Assembly (NCBI GenBank): GCA_964528305.1
Contig: CAZGSD010000004.1
Span: 1 to 51,569 of the forward strand
Origin: CAZGSD01 sp964528305
GTDB lineage: Bacteria > Patescibacteriota > Gracilibacteria > UBA1369
Direction: 5' to 3'
DNA length: 51,569 nt
Part shown: positions 35,137 to 43,206 of the stretch, in pieces
How positions within the stretch are numbered: position 1 is the stretch's first letter
How the letters are laid out: every line of letters starts with the position of its first letter
The notes under the pieces: generated by a model
The model's input: only the letters and a program-made list of their open reading frames with translations
What the model was told of the DNA's origin: nothing
Database searches by the model: none
Program-made: the position numbers and the translations under genes

Positions 35137-36132
35137 TTATTTAAAAAATCCGAAAATGTGGCTGGTATTGTCTTGAGCTGGCACCCCATTTAGTAGACTC
35201 GCACTAGATGTTCTTGCCCAAAAATGCCAAGCAGCTTTTTGCTCATGCATCAGCCACGCTAGCAAGTATAGCACTTCAGGTGAGTCAATAGCCACAGCCT
35301 CAGAATTTTGTTTATCCAAAGCCTCCCCCACTAATAAAGCTTCTGTTAGATTGGGGGATGGTGCTTCAATATTTCCATCTAACTTCCGCAGCCAGTGCAA
35401 CATGCGCTGATCCTGCTGCACAGCCCATTTCTCACTAGTATAGTGTGAAAAATCCAGACTGGCCAATAGTAAAGTGCGCCCCCGCTCGGCATTAATTAGT
35501 GATTGCAGCTCCTCTCCAAGCTGCATCAGGGCCTGCTGACTGGTGCCACGTTTGATAATAATGGGAATAATCGAAACTTCTGGGAAGTATTTTTTGATGA
35601 ATGGATAATGAATAAAAAGACCATGCTCACGACTGAAATAGCGGGGGGAGATCTGTAGCACCCGCGCTGTTTCCAGGGTGGTAATCCAGGCTTGCTCGAG
35701 CGCGGGTGCTGTGCGCAACATTTGCCTGGAGGTATAATCTATAGTTTTTTCTTCAGTATTAATTAAATCAGTGCTTTGAATCATGCCCAAACCATAACTG
35801 AAATGATTAGGAGCGAGTAATACTATGCGGCTGTAATTATTTTTTGCGGCCAACTCTTGGTAGAATTTATCGATATGGCTTTGCACTAATAGATGATGTG
35901 GCAAAATCACGGCTGTCACATTATCACTGACTTTAATGGTAGGCTGTGACCAGGTGGTGGGATCTATGTACTCTGAGGTAGATCGAGTCTCCACCTGACA
36001 GCCTGTGATGGTGATTAACAAAACTAAAGAGAGCAGCACCAAGGCGCGCCTGCGGTGCGCCTTGGTGCTCACGCAATACTGCTTGTTTTTGACTATTTTA
36101 CCTGCCATCCGTCTGATGATGTGCCCCCCCAT
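35137..36132 (-). CDS. MEMO-family (AmmeMemoRadiSam system protein B-like) lipoprotein
   Basis: A 331-residue protein with a MEMO-like fold: the motifs ILPHHLLVQSH, LLAPNHFS and ASLDFSHYT supply the three conserved histidines of this dioxygenase-related family. The first 45 residues form a lipoprotein signal with the lipobox ITGC (C45), so the domain would be outside the membrane. MEMO proteins are otherwise usually cytoplasmic. The start at 36132 overlaps the upstream lipoprotein gene by 40 bases; ATG at 36108 is an alternative, still overlapping. A run of seven Cs at 36124-36130 is a place where a sequencing slip could affect the start. Metal and substrate unknown. Confidence 0.75.
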   Translation of the reverse strand: MGGHIIRRMAGKIVKNKQYCVSTKAHRRRALVLLSLVLLITITGCQVETRSTSEYIDPTTWSQPTIKVSDNVTAVILPHHLLVQSHIDKFYQELAAKNNYSRIVLLAPNHFSYGLGMIQSTDLINTEEKTIDYTSRQMLRTAPALEQAWITTLETARVLQISPRYFSREHGLFIHYPFIKKYFPEVSIIPIIIKRGTSQQALMQLGEELQSLINAERGRTLLLASLDFSHYTSEKWAVQQDQRMLHWLRKLDGNIEAPSPNLTEALLVGEALDKQNSEAVAIDSPEVLYLLAWLMHEQKAAWHFWARTSSASLLNGVPAQDNTSHIFGFFK

Positions 36133-37958
36133 TCCAATACCGTGAAACCTTTACGCTCTATGGCTGATAGATTTTGTGGAGCGATTTTGAACGGCTTGTT
36201 CAATGGTTGATAATACATGAAGACGCGGATCAAAGTATCTGGACTTGGTTCAATATGAAGGGGGGCCACCTTATTGAACTCCTCTGTGCCGACAAAACTG
36301 ATTAATAAATACCGTCCTTCACTGGCCTGCATTTTGGGCAGCCAAAATTCGGTAAAATCTTGACGTTCTTGTTTGTTTAATCCAAGTTTCGCTAGGCTGT
36401 CAGCTAAAAATGCTTCAACTCCTGTTTTCTCTACGATAAATCCACCCCGAACAGGTAAAGTCTTTTTGGAAATACCCTCCCAGAAAAGATAGGGATAATT
36501 CAGCCCATCTGCCAGATTAGTCAAACGTCCGGAAGGCTCGGCTATAACCTCCCAACCATCATTGTAGGCTGGTTCCGTGACTGTGAATTGATCGATATCT
36601 ACCCTGACGCTGACTTTGGTGGTCTGCTCTGGATAGAGATAAATAACCGGTTTACCACATTCAGCAGGCGGTTTAACATCATTATTGATAATCGCACTAA
36701 ATCTGCCGAAGGGATCTTTCCAATATAGAATGGGATGACTAGCGACAAAGTTTTCAAAATTCATACGTTTTCCACCATGCTGGCCAGCTTCAGTATATTC
36801 AAACATTTGGCCATAAGTTCTATATGCGCTGTTTAAAGAGACTGTGGAAACTGGCATTTTTTCCCGGAAAGGTGCCAAAGGATCTAGATCAGCATCGGTG
36901 CCGGTTTCCTGCACATTGGCTAGTAAATTTTGCCTGTTTTTTGCTTCAAATAATATTGCCCCACTGCTGCTCGTCCCTACTTCTACTAATTCAGTTTCTT
37001 TTACGTCTTCCAGAAAATAACAACTCATCCCAATACCGCAGCCAGTAGTCATTAAAGAGTAGGTTGTAGCTGGGGTAATTTTATTGCCGTCTTTAAAAGT
37101 GATAGTGGCTGGATTGATCGCAGTCATTAAATCATTATCATAATTATAAATAGCAACAGCCCCATCCCATGATACAGCGTACAAACACCCTGAAGGCCCC
37201 TCAGAAAAATAAATGGGCCCGGCAACTGGATCTGTAAAAGCTACTTTACCCAAAGATTCATGGCCATACTGTTTCTCAACGCTGGCTACTGATATTGGCA
37301 AATGAATGCTACGCCCCCACTCCTCCATTCTCGCTAGGCCCTTTCCATTTGGTAGTGTAATTGTGGCAGGCAAAGTTAGTTTATCCAGGGAAAAATTATT
37401 GTCGATATTCTGATACAAGACCTTTTCGGCACCAGTAATAGACTCAACGGTCTGATCAAAACCGCTATAGCTGTCATTATAGCTGGATAATTTGCTGAAC
37501 CAGGTAAGTTGGCCTGTGCTATCATTCCAAGCCACGCGATGAATAGAAGCGATAGCCATTATGCCATCTATGTGTACATTAACCATTAATAACCGTTGTC
37601 CTTGATAAGGAGTTGTTTTTATTTCGCCCAAATCATAGAAATCGTAACCGGGCGCTATAATGTCCGCCCAAATACCATTTTGAGTTTCGGAGTAAATTTT
37701 TCTAGCCTCTGCCAGCATGTCATTTTTATATTTGGCTAGCACTTTGCTGCTATCTAATTGGCGTGGAGCTTGGTTAAATACCACATCTAAATTTACGGCT
37801 TCTGTTTGCTGGGTATTGCTGTTGGGGACCTCGGCCGGAGTGTCGACATTGGTAGAATCGGTTTTTACTGGAATCTGAGCTGGATTGGCACACGCGGCCA
37901 GAGTAGTAAGTGTCAGTAATAATATTGTACTGATGCGGAGCATGGGCTTTGGGGACAT
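36093..37958 (-). CDS. Large lipoprotein with a KPVIYLYP-type domain
   Basis: A 621-residue predicted lipoprotein: a hydrophobic signal ends in the lipobox TLAAC (C23), followed by a Thr/Asn/Gln-rich spacer. Residues about 60-420 include beta-rich segments and several Cys pairs (TGCGIGMSCYF). Residues about 442-600 contain CGKPVIYLYPEQTTKVSV followed by YNDGWEV and YLFWEG, a domain seen in many uncharacterised secreted bacterial proteins (recollection). No enzymatic residue can be assigned. It overlaps the MEMO-like lipoprotein gene by 40 bases, so the two probably act together at the cell surface. ATG at 37958; ATG at residue 6 is also possible. Confidence 0.75.
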   Translation of the reverse strand: MSPKPMLRISTILLLTLTTLAACANPAQIPVKTDSTNVDTPAEVPNSNTQQTEAVNLDVVFNQAPRQLDSSKVLAKYKNDMLAEARKIYSETQNGIWADIIAPGYDFYDLGEIKTTPYQGQRLLMVNVHIDGIMAIASIHRVAWNDSTGQLTWFSKLSSYNDSYSGFDQTVESITGAEKVLYQNIDNNFSLDKLTLPATITLPNGKGLARMEEWGRSIHLPISVASVEKQYGHESLGKVAFTDPVAGPIYFSEGPSGCLYAVSWDGAVAIYNYDNDLMTAINPATITFKDGNKITPATTYSLMTTGCGIGMSCYFLEDVKETELVEVGTSSSGAILFEAKNRQNLLANVQETGTDADLDPLAPFREKMPVSTVSLNSAYRTYGQMFEYTEAGQHGGKRMNFENFVASHPILYWKDPFGRFSAIINNDVKPPAECGKPVIYLYPEQTTKVSVRVDIDQFTVTEPAYNDGWEVIAEPSGRLTNLADGLNYPYLFWEGISKKTLPVRGGFIVEKTGVEAFLADSLAKLGLNKQERQDFTEFWLPKMQASEGRYLLISFVGTEEFNKVAPLHIEPSPDTLIRVFMYYQPLNKPFKIAPQNLSAIERKGFTVLEWGGTSSDGWQVK

Positions 37959-38051
37959 AGGTGTGAAATTAAGATATCAGGGGGTAAAACTGGTCTCATC
38001 AAAAAAGTATTACAAAAATGGGACCATAGCTAGCTAAACTGCAGGAGGAAA

Positions 38052-38081
38052 TTGGAACTTTAGATGATTTTAGGCTATAAT
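38052..38081 (+). promoter_or_regulatory. Sigma70-type promoter for the transglycosylase-domain gene
   Basis: TTGGAA (38052-38057), an 18-base spacer and TATAAT (38076-38081). The start codon is 24 bases after the -10 box, a short leader. Just upstream, TGGTCTCAT (37991-37999) and ATGGGACCA (38018-38026) form an imperfect inverted repeat of unknown role. Confidence 0.7.
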
Positions 38082-38105
38082 GTACAGATATAACTATATT
38101 TAAGA

Positions 38106-39206
38106 ATGGCACCTTCTGTGCAGGAACAACCAGGAAAAGCTCCCGAGGCGGCTCCGGTGCAACCGAAATCCCCAGCTGAACAGGCTAGGGATAATCAGTA
38201 TGCGCAGCAGGCGATGGAGCTGGCCGAAGCGGAAATGAAGCGCCGCCAGGGCCGGGCAGAAGTGGCCCAGGTAGCGGCTGCCCAGAGGGCGGATCTGGCT
38301 GCTGCACCGACCGCCGCAGCTGGCGCGCCAGCGGCGGCTCCAGCTGCGCCCGGTCAAACCCTTGAACCGAAAGCTAGGTCTTTTTTCAAAGACAACATTA
38401 TGGGAAAGCTCTTTATGGATATAATGAAAGACAATCTAAAATTGGTGAATGAAATGCGTAAAGAGAAGGGTGTATTGGGGTTTTTATTGAATTTGTTATT
38501 ACCTAAGTTTGATTTGCCTGATGATAAACCGGCTGAGACTCCGGCGCCCAGCGCTAGTAAACCTGTGGAAAGTGCTAGTACGGCGCCAACTGTTCACCCT
38601 GCTGCAGTATTGCAAGTAAAGCAAGAAATACGCAAGAAGTTCGCTCCCGTTCCAGAACCTCCTCCGACCAATGCTGATGAAACCTGGGGACTACAAGGGT
38701 CGGCTTTGCTTAATCATCCAAAATTCCAGGCCAGAGCCAAAGAAATTTGTGATAAATTAGGCGTGAAATTGGAAGAGTTGTACACTATTTTCCTAATAGA
38801 ATCAGGTGGTGATCCATACCGACCAAATGCTCTGGGTTCTGGGGCTATAGGCTTGATTCAGTGGATGCCATCTACGGCCAAAGGCTATGGCATTTCTACA
38901 GAGGATTTAAGGCATATGTCAGGCCTACAACAATTGGATTATGTGGAAAAGTATTTCCAGCGCTATGCTGGGAAATTACATTCATTTGCTGATATATATA
39001 GGGCCGTATTTTTCCCTGCTGCGATTGGTAAGGGGCCGGATTATATTTTTGGTGCTCCTGACATGGCCTTTGCCCGTAAAGTGGGGGAACAAAACCCTGG
39101 TATCCGTGATGTTTGTGGGCGCCCTGATGGATTGATAGACAATGCTGGTTTCGAGAATTATTGCGCCCTAAGTTATAGTAAAAAGAGGGGGTGGTTTTCA
39201 TCATGA
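38106..39206 (+). CDS. Protein with a lytic-transglycosylase (SLT-like) domain
   Basis: A 366-residue protein. Residues 1-95 are Ala/Pro/Gln-rich and low in complexity; residues about 96-140 are charged and helical with one hydrophobic patch (LGFLLNLLLPKF). Residues about 195-345 resemble the lysozyme-like transglycosylase fold: catalytic Glu in FLIESGGDPY (E232), GSGAIGLIQWMPSTAKGYG, then an IYRAVFFPAAIG segment. Such enzymes cut peptidoglycan glycan strands, often to let secretion or pilus machines through. There is no N-terminal signal peptide, so either an unusual export route, or delivery by the cell-surface machinery, is needed. ATG at 38106. Confidence 0.8.
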   Translation: MAPSVQEQPGKAPEAAPVQPKSPAEQARDNQYAQQAMELAEAEMKRRQGRAEVAQVAAAQRADLAAAPTAAAGAPAAAPAAPGQTLEPKARSFFKDNIMGKLFMDIMKDNLKLVNEMRKEKGVLGFLLNLLLPKFDLPDDKPAETPAPSASKPVESASTAPTVHPAAVLQVKQEIRKKFAPVPEPPPTNADETWGLQGSALLNHPKFQARAKEICDKLGVKLEELYTIFLIESGGDPYRPNALGSGAIGLIQWMPSTAKGYGISTEDLRHMSGLQQLDYVEKYFQRYAGKLHSFADIYRAVFFPAAIGKGPDYIFGAPDMAFARKVGEQNPGIRDVCGRPDGLIDNAGFENYCALSYSKKRGWFSS

Positions 39207-39232
39207 CCGGTAGCCTAAATAGTACCCGCACA

Positions 39233-39270
39233 TTCAAAAGCCCCGCGCTGAGGATGCGGGCTCTTTTTGA
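39233..39270 (+). terminator. Rho-independent terminator after the transglycosylase-domain gene
   Basis: TTCAAAAGCCCCGC (from 39233) pairs with GCGGGCTCTTTTTGAA (to 39270), with a short GC-rich stem, loop and T5 tract. It is almost symmetric and can also end transcription from the other side. Confidence 0.85.
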
Positions 39271-39278
39271 ATATAAAC

Positions 39279-39354
39279 TGGAGCCACTTATCGGATTCGA
39301 ACCGATGACCTACTGTTTACAAAACAGTTGCTCTACCAACTGAGCTAAAGTGGC
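39279..39354 (-). tRNA. tRNA-Thr (anticodon TGT)
   Basis: Minus-strand cloverleaf: acceptor GCCACTT/AAGTGGC, anticodon stem ACTGT/ACAGT with loop TTTGTAA (anticodon TGT), T arm with GGTTCGAATCC, and an encoded CCA (39281-39279). It lies directly beside the terminator at 39233-39270. Confidence 0.96.
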
Positions 39355-39459
39355 TTGTGGACTGCTTAATTGGCAAATAACAAAAGGCCGTTAGCGCCGT
39401 GATGATAAGCGAAAGGATAGAGCAAAGTCAAATTAAAAATTTCTGAAAGGTGCGGGGGG

Positions 39460-40434
39460 TTATTCGGTAGGGAATGGTGGATATCCATAAGTAGTTTGCT
39501 CAATGGATGGCCAGGTTGAAAACGGCCGGGCGTGCAAAGCGTATTCTGTAAAATGTGGGACTGTGCTGATGTTTGTACCTACCCATCCGGGATACTTACC
39601 TGTAGGCACACCTTCCAATCTGATAACATTTTGAAGCCCCATAGAATCAGCGCATAATATTATGTCTTTGTCCTGATAATCAGTATAATCTATCACGACC
39701 CGATCTTGGCTATTAGGACGCATTTCGCCGGGCTGTAATGGTAGGTGAATTAGCACCAAATTGCTATTATCTGCGAAACGGCTATCTGGATAGATAGCAG
39801 AGTCTCTAGCCAAAAACACGTCTATAAAGATATCTTCTTGAAGAGTCCTCTGCCCTCCCTCAAGCGTTTGCATGATATGAAATCTATTTTTGGCTATGAT
39901 AGATTCTGCTTTATCAAATAGCGACAAAGCCAGACGATTATCTATCGTGGCACGAAAATGACAATTTTGTTTAGCATCATGTCGCAGTTTATAATGAGGA
40001 TTGTCTGTGGACTGGTTGTTGCGGCCTCGGGTAATAACCGAGAAAGGTATTTCTAGATGTAGATTAGCCACCATAGTATGGGGCCCTTGTATGGGCCCAT
40101 AATTTACTTCCAAGGCTGTATGTACATCCGCTGAATGATCTTTTAATAACCTAGCTAGTAATGTCGCCACCTGTGGCTGTAATTGGGCAACCTGAGTAGA
40201 CTCATAATATAAAACTCTCTCCTTTATAGAGAGCTTGTTAGTTTCCAGCTTAACGTGTTGTGTATGAACCCCCTGCCCAAGTGCTGGAAGTGGGCAAGCT
40301 AAGCGAGTGTCGCCTTTCAATCTGGTTAGTGGCCGTTTTGAGGGTATAAATACCTGCTCTTCCTTATAAGGAAGTATGTTTTTACGAGATGAATAGCCCG
40401 GCTTTGATGGTGGCGGTAAGATAAAACTGGCCAT
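39460..40434 (-). CDS. Hypothetical protein
   Basis: A 324-residue protein with no signal peptide or membrane segment. The N-terminal ~60 residues are basic and Pro/Lys/Arg-rich, followed by a helix-rich region, then a largely beta C-terminal two-thirds. Many aromatic and His residues are present (for example YALHARPFSTWPS), but no recognised catalytic pattern. ATG at 40434. The opposite-strand murB promoter at 40531 implies a divergent control region. No family recognised; the style resembles the other family-less Patescibacteria proteins of this window. Confidence 0.7.
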   Translation of the reverse strand: MASFILPPPSKPGYSSRKNILPYKEEQVFIPSKRPLTRLKGDTRLACPLPALGQGVHTQHVKLETNKLSIKERVLYYESTQVAQLQPQVATLLARLLKDHSADVHTALEVNYGPIQGPHTMVANLHLEIPFSVITRGRNNQSTDNPHYKLRHDAKQNCHFRATIDNRLALSLFDKAESIIAKNRFHIMQTLEGGQRTLQEDIFIDVFLARDSAIYPDSRFADNSNLVLIHLPLQPGEMRPNSQDRVVIDYTDYQDKDIILCADSMGLQNVIRLEGVPTGKYPGWVGTNISTVPHFTEYALHARPFSTWPSIEQTTYGYPPFPTE

Positions 40435-40530
40435 AACTGATGGAGGTAATTGACTTATTAATATTGACTTAGTAATTAAGTAGCGCTTAATACCACTTTC
40501 GCCCGATTAATCAAGATGAAAATTTTAAAA

Positions 40531-40560
40531 TTGGCCAGGTGGGAAATTTGGGAGTAGAAT
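40531..40560 (+). promoter_or_regulatory. Sigma70-type promoter for murB
   Basis: TTGGCC (40531-40536), an 18-base spacer, TAGAAT (40555-40560). The start codon is 34 bases downstream. Confidence 0.55.
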
Positions 40561-40594
40561 TGTTTTTAATTATAGATATTTTCCAGTCGAAATC

Positions 40595-41775
40595 ATGCTG
40601 CAAATAGACCAAATAGCGGGCACAGAGCGGGATGTACCATTGGCGGGGTTGACCACTTTTCAGATGGGGGGGCTGGCGGATTTTTACTGTTCCGTGAAAG
40701 ACGCACTGATGATTCCGCGGCTGATAGAAGCCTGTAAACGTGATGGGCTGCCTTATGTATTGCTGGGCTGGGGGAGCAATATGATATTTTCAGACAGAGG
40801 ATTTCGGGGGCTGGTGATACATAATTTGGCCCGGCAATGTGAAGTAGCTGGGGCTGCTGCCAGCTCGCAGCCTGCGGCGGCGGATAGTGCGACTGGATAT
40901 GGCCTGGACGGGGAACAGCTGGTGGTGGCGGATAGCGGTACTTTGCTGTCGCAGATTATTCAATTTTCTCTCAAACATGGGCTGACTGGCATGGAAAAAT
41001 TGATGGGATTGCCGGGGACTATTGGGGGCGCGGTGCGAGGTAATGCCGGAGCTTTTGGGTTGGAAACCAAGCATATATTTGAAAAAGCTCTGATTTATCG
41101 ACCGGAAACGGGAGAAATGGTGGAAGTTTTGCATCCGGCTATGGGTTTTGATTATCGTCATTCGCAGATCAAAGACAGCCGAGATATAGTGCTGAAAGTC
41201 TGGTTGCGTTTGCGGCCGGGGGATACGCAGGCCGGGGTGGAGGAGGTGCGACGGATTATTACGGCCCGGGCGGGGAAGCATCCTTCGGGGCGTTCGGCTG
41301 GGTCNNNNNNNNNNNNNNNNNNNNNNNNNNNNNNNNNNNNNNNNNNNNNNNNNNNNNNNNNNNNNNNNNNNNNNNNNNNNNNNNNNNNNNNNNNNNNNNN
41401 NNNNGACGGATTATTACGGCCCGGGCGGGGAAGCATCCTTCGGGGCGTTCGGCTGGGTCGTTTTTCAAAAATCCATCGGGGAATTCGGTGGGGGAAGGGT
41501 GGTCGGCTGGCTGGTTAATCGATCAATGTGGATTTCGTGGACGGCAGGTGGGCGGGGCTTTTATCAGTGAGAAACATGGTAATTTTTTGATGAATGACGG
41601 CCGGGCCACCATGCGTGATGTGCTGGAATTGTGCGTGGAAATACAGCAAGCGGTGGAGGAAAAATTTGGGGTGAAACTGGAGCGCGAGGTGGCTCTGGTG
41701 GGTGATCATGGATATATACTGGATCTGACGGGGTGGCCGACTGGGCGGGGGAAAGCGGTGACAATTGAGGGGTGA
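40595..41775 (+). CDS. murB: UDP-N-acetylenolpyruvoylglucosamine reductase MurB (interrupted by an assembly gap)
   Basis: FAD enzyme that reduces UDP-GlcNAc-enolpyruvate to UDP-MurNAc, the second committed step of peptidoglycan precursor synthesis in the cytoplasm. Seen: TTFQMGGLADFY and GWGSNMIFSDRGFRGLVI (FAD domain), GLPGTIGGAVRGNAGAFG, and after the gap AGWLIDQCGFRG, GGAFISEKHGNF and the C-terminal VGDHG. The apparent break is an artefact. Joining base 41304 directly to 41460 removes the gap plus one copy of a 55-base duplication and restores one frame. The junction reads SAGSFFKNP, the conserved substrate-binding motif. The corrected protein has about 341 residues, normal for MurB. ATG at 40595. 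Confidence 0.92.
41250..41459. other. Assembly gap: 100 Ns flanked by a 55-base exact duplication
   Basis: Bases 41250-41304 and 41405-41459 are identical over 55 bases, separated by exactly 100 Ns (41305-41404). This is the signature of a scaffold join where two contig ends share one k-mer overlap. It is not a biological repeat; the true sequence has one copy and no gap, as the murB reading frame shows. Confidence 0.93.
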
Positions 41776-41843
41776 AAAGCCTGGAATTGGCTGTTACTTG
41801 TGCTTTTTGGGGTGGTTTTTAACTGTTTTGGGGGATTAATAGC

Positions 41844-41871
41844 TTGCTTTTTTATAAATATGTGTTAAAAT
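41844..41871 (+). promoter_or_regulatory. Sigma70-type promoter for the gene at 41900
   Basis: TTGCTT (41844-41849), 16 bases, TAAAAT (41866-41871), 28 bases before the ATG. Confidence 0.55.
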
Positions 41872-41899
41872 CCAGTCTTATTTTGGAATATAGTGATAT

Positions 41900-43150
41900 A
41901 TGCAAGGAGGAAGCAATTTACCAAAACCAAATGGACCAGAAGTACTGGCAGGCCTCTTTGATGAGGAAAAGCCGGTGACTGCCGTTCGGGAGATCCCAGC
42001 AGCCAGAGGAGTTGGCGATGAGACTACTCCGGTCGCTGACCAGCAGCCAACTACGCCAAATGAGCGCCCGACTATTTTACCACCGCCAGCACTCCTGGAT
42101 GAATTGGTGGCTGTTTCTCGTGGTGATGATCAATATAAAGCAGCAAGGGAAGCTGATTTAGCTGTGCCAAGGGAGGTACATAAGATGGAAACTCGTAGAC
42201 CAGATAGTCCAGTCCCACCGGCCATGGATAGTGATGATGGCTTAGCAGTGGAGCACCGAACGACGGAGATTGCTGCTGAATTACTGGATGTTTTACGAAA
42301 AGGAGAGGAAGCAACAGCTATGGCAGAGGTATTGCCGCCCTCCAGTGGCAATAATAACCCTACAGTTGGTCCAAAGTCTGGTAAAAATAATGTTGGACCG
42401 ACTGGTCTGGAAGGCTCTAACCACGCGGGAAGTGTTGTACCAGATTCTGCACCAGAGGTGATGGAAGACCCTGCTTTGGTTGCTTGTGGACAAATTATGA
42501 CAGCCGTGGCTGAGAGATTTGATGGTAGTACAGCTGACATGAACCGTTTGACGCTTGGCATGGCAATATTTAAGGATGTGGATGAATCGAATGATCAGAT
42601 CAAATCTGCTTTTTTCCTACTGCCTTTGCCGGCTTTTGATCGTAAAAATGGCGAACTGGAAATGGGGGTATATCCTTATCTAATGGACGCTACAAAACCG
42701 ATGGCAACCAGGTATATAAAACTCATTCAGGAAGCTCTCAACCAATTGCGGCTATTTCCCCACATCGCCCCTGGAAGTTTGGACGTAGAAGCCCGGCCAC
42801 GGCTAAGTGAGCTAGACAGGGTGAATTTAGTCAAAGCCATGGTTATATATTTGGCGGAGATGGCCCAATTGCCCGTAGAGCGTGCTATGAAAGATTTGCT
42901 TGGACGTATTGATTTTTTGGAAGCTGCCAAACAATTGGAGAAGGCTCAATATTTACTGAAAGATCAGGTGAGGTTAAAAAAACAGCAGAGAAGACCATTA
43001 GCAAGTCCGTATGATATGATTAGTTTACGTAGTAGAATGACCAACTATTTTTTGTCTAAATCAGATGCTTTGAAACCAGCCATAACAAGGAGTGGAGCGC
43101 TTCGATTGCAGCAAGAATTACTGCCTAGCCCTGCAAAAGACGGTCTTTAA
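41900..43150 (+). CDS. Hypothetical protein with a Pro-rich N-terminal half
   Basis: A 416-residue protein without a signal peptide or membrane segment. Residues 1-190 are low in complexity (Pro, Glu, Asp, Thr, Asn); residues about 190-400 are helical and charged, with no recognised motif. The C-terminal ~25 residues are Ser/Leu-rich. The Shine-Dalgarno-like AAGGAGG (41904-41910) lies immediately after the start codon instead of before it, and no downstream in-frame start makes use of it. It is transcribed from its own promoter toward the convergent ftsZ gene. Function unknown; it may be specific to this lineage. Confidence 0.72.
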   Translation: MQGGSNLPKPNGPEVLAGLFDEEKPVTAVREIPAARGVGDETTPVADQQPTTPNERPTILPPPALLDELVAVSRGDDQYKAAREADLAVPREVHKMETRRPDSPVPPAMDSDDGLAVEHRTTEIAAELLDVLRKGEEATAMAEVLPPSSGNNNPTVGPKSGKNNVGPTGLEGSNHAGSVVPDSAPEVMEDPALVACGQIMTAVAERFDGSTADMNRLTLGMAIFKDVDESNDQIKSAFFLLPLPAFDRKNGELEMGVYPYLMDATKPMATRYIKLIQEALNQLRLFPHIAPGSLDVEARPRLSELDRVNLVKAMVIYLAEMAQLPVERAMKDLLGRIDFLEAAKQLEKAQYLLKDQVRLKKQQRRPLASPYDMISLRSRMTNYFLSKSDALKPAITRSGALRLQQELLPSPAKDGL

Positions 43151-43206
43151 TACACTAATTCGGCCAGCAACCGCAGCGCCGTAGAACGCTAATTTTCTAG
43201 AAGCGC

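Noticed and set aside
40595..41518. murB as a pseudogene or two separate genes
   Set aside because: The frame break is explained fully by the 100-N gap and the duplicated 55-mer; collapsing them restores the family motif.
43151..43206. Terminator between the gene at 41900 and ftsZ
   Set aside because: Only a 4-bp stem (AGCG/CGCT) with a loose T-rich stretch; too weak to call.
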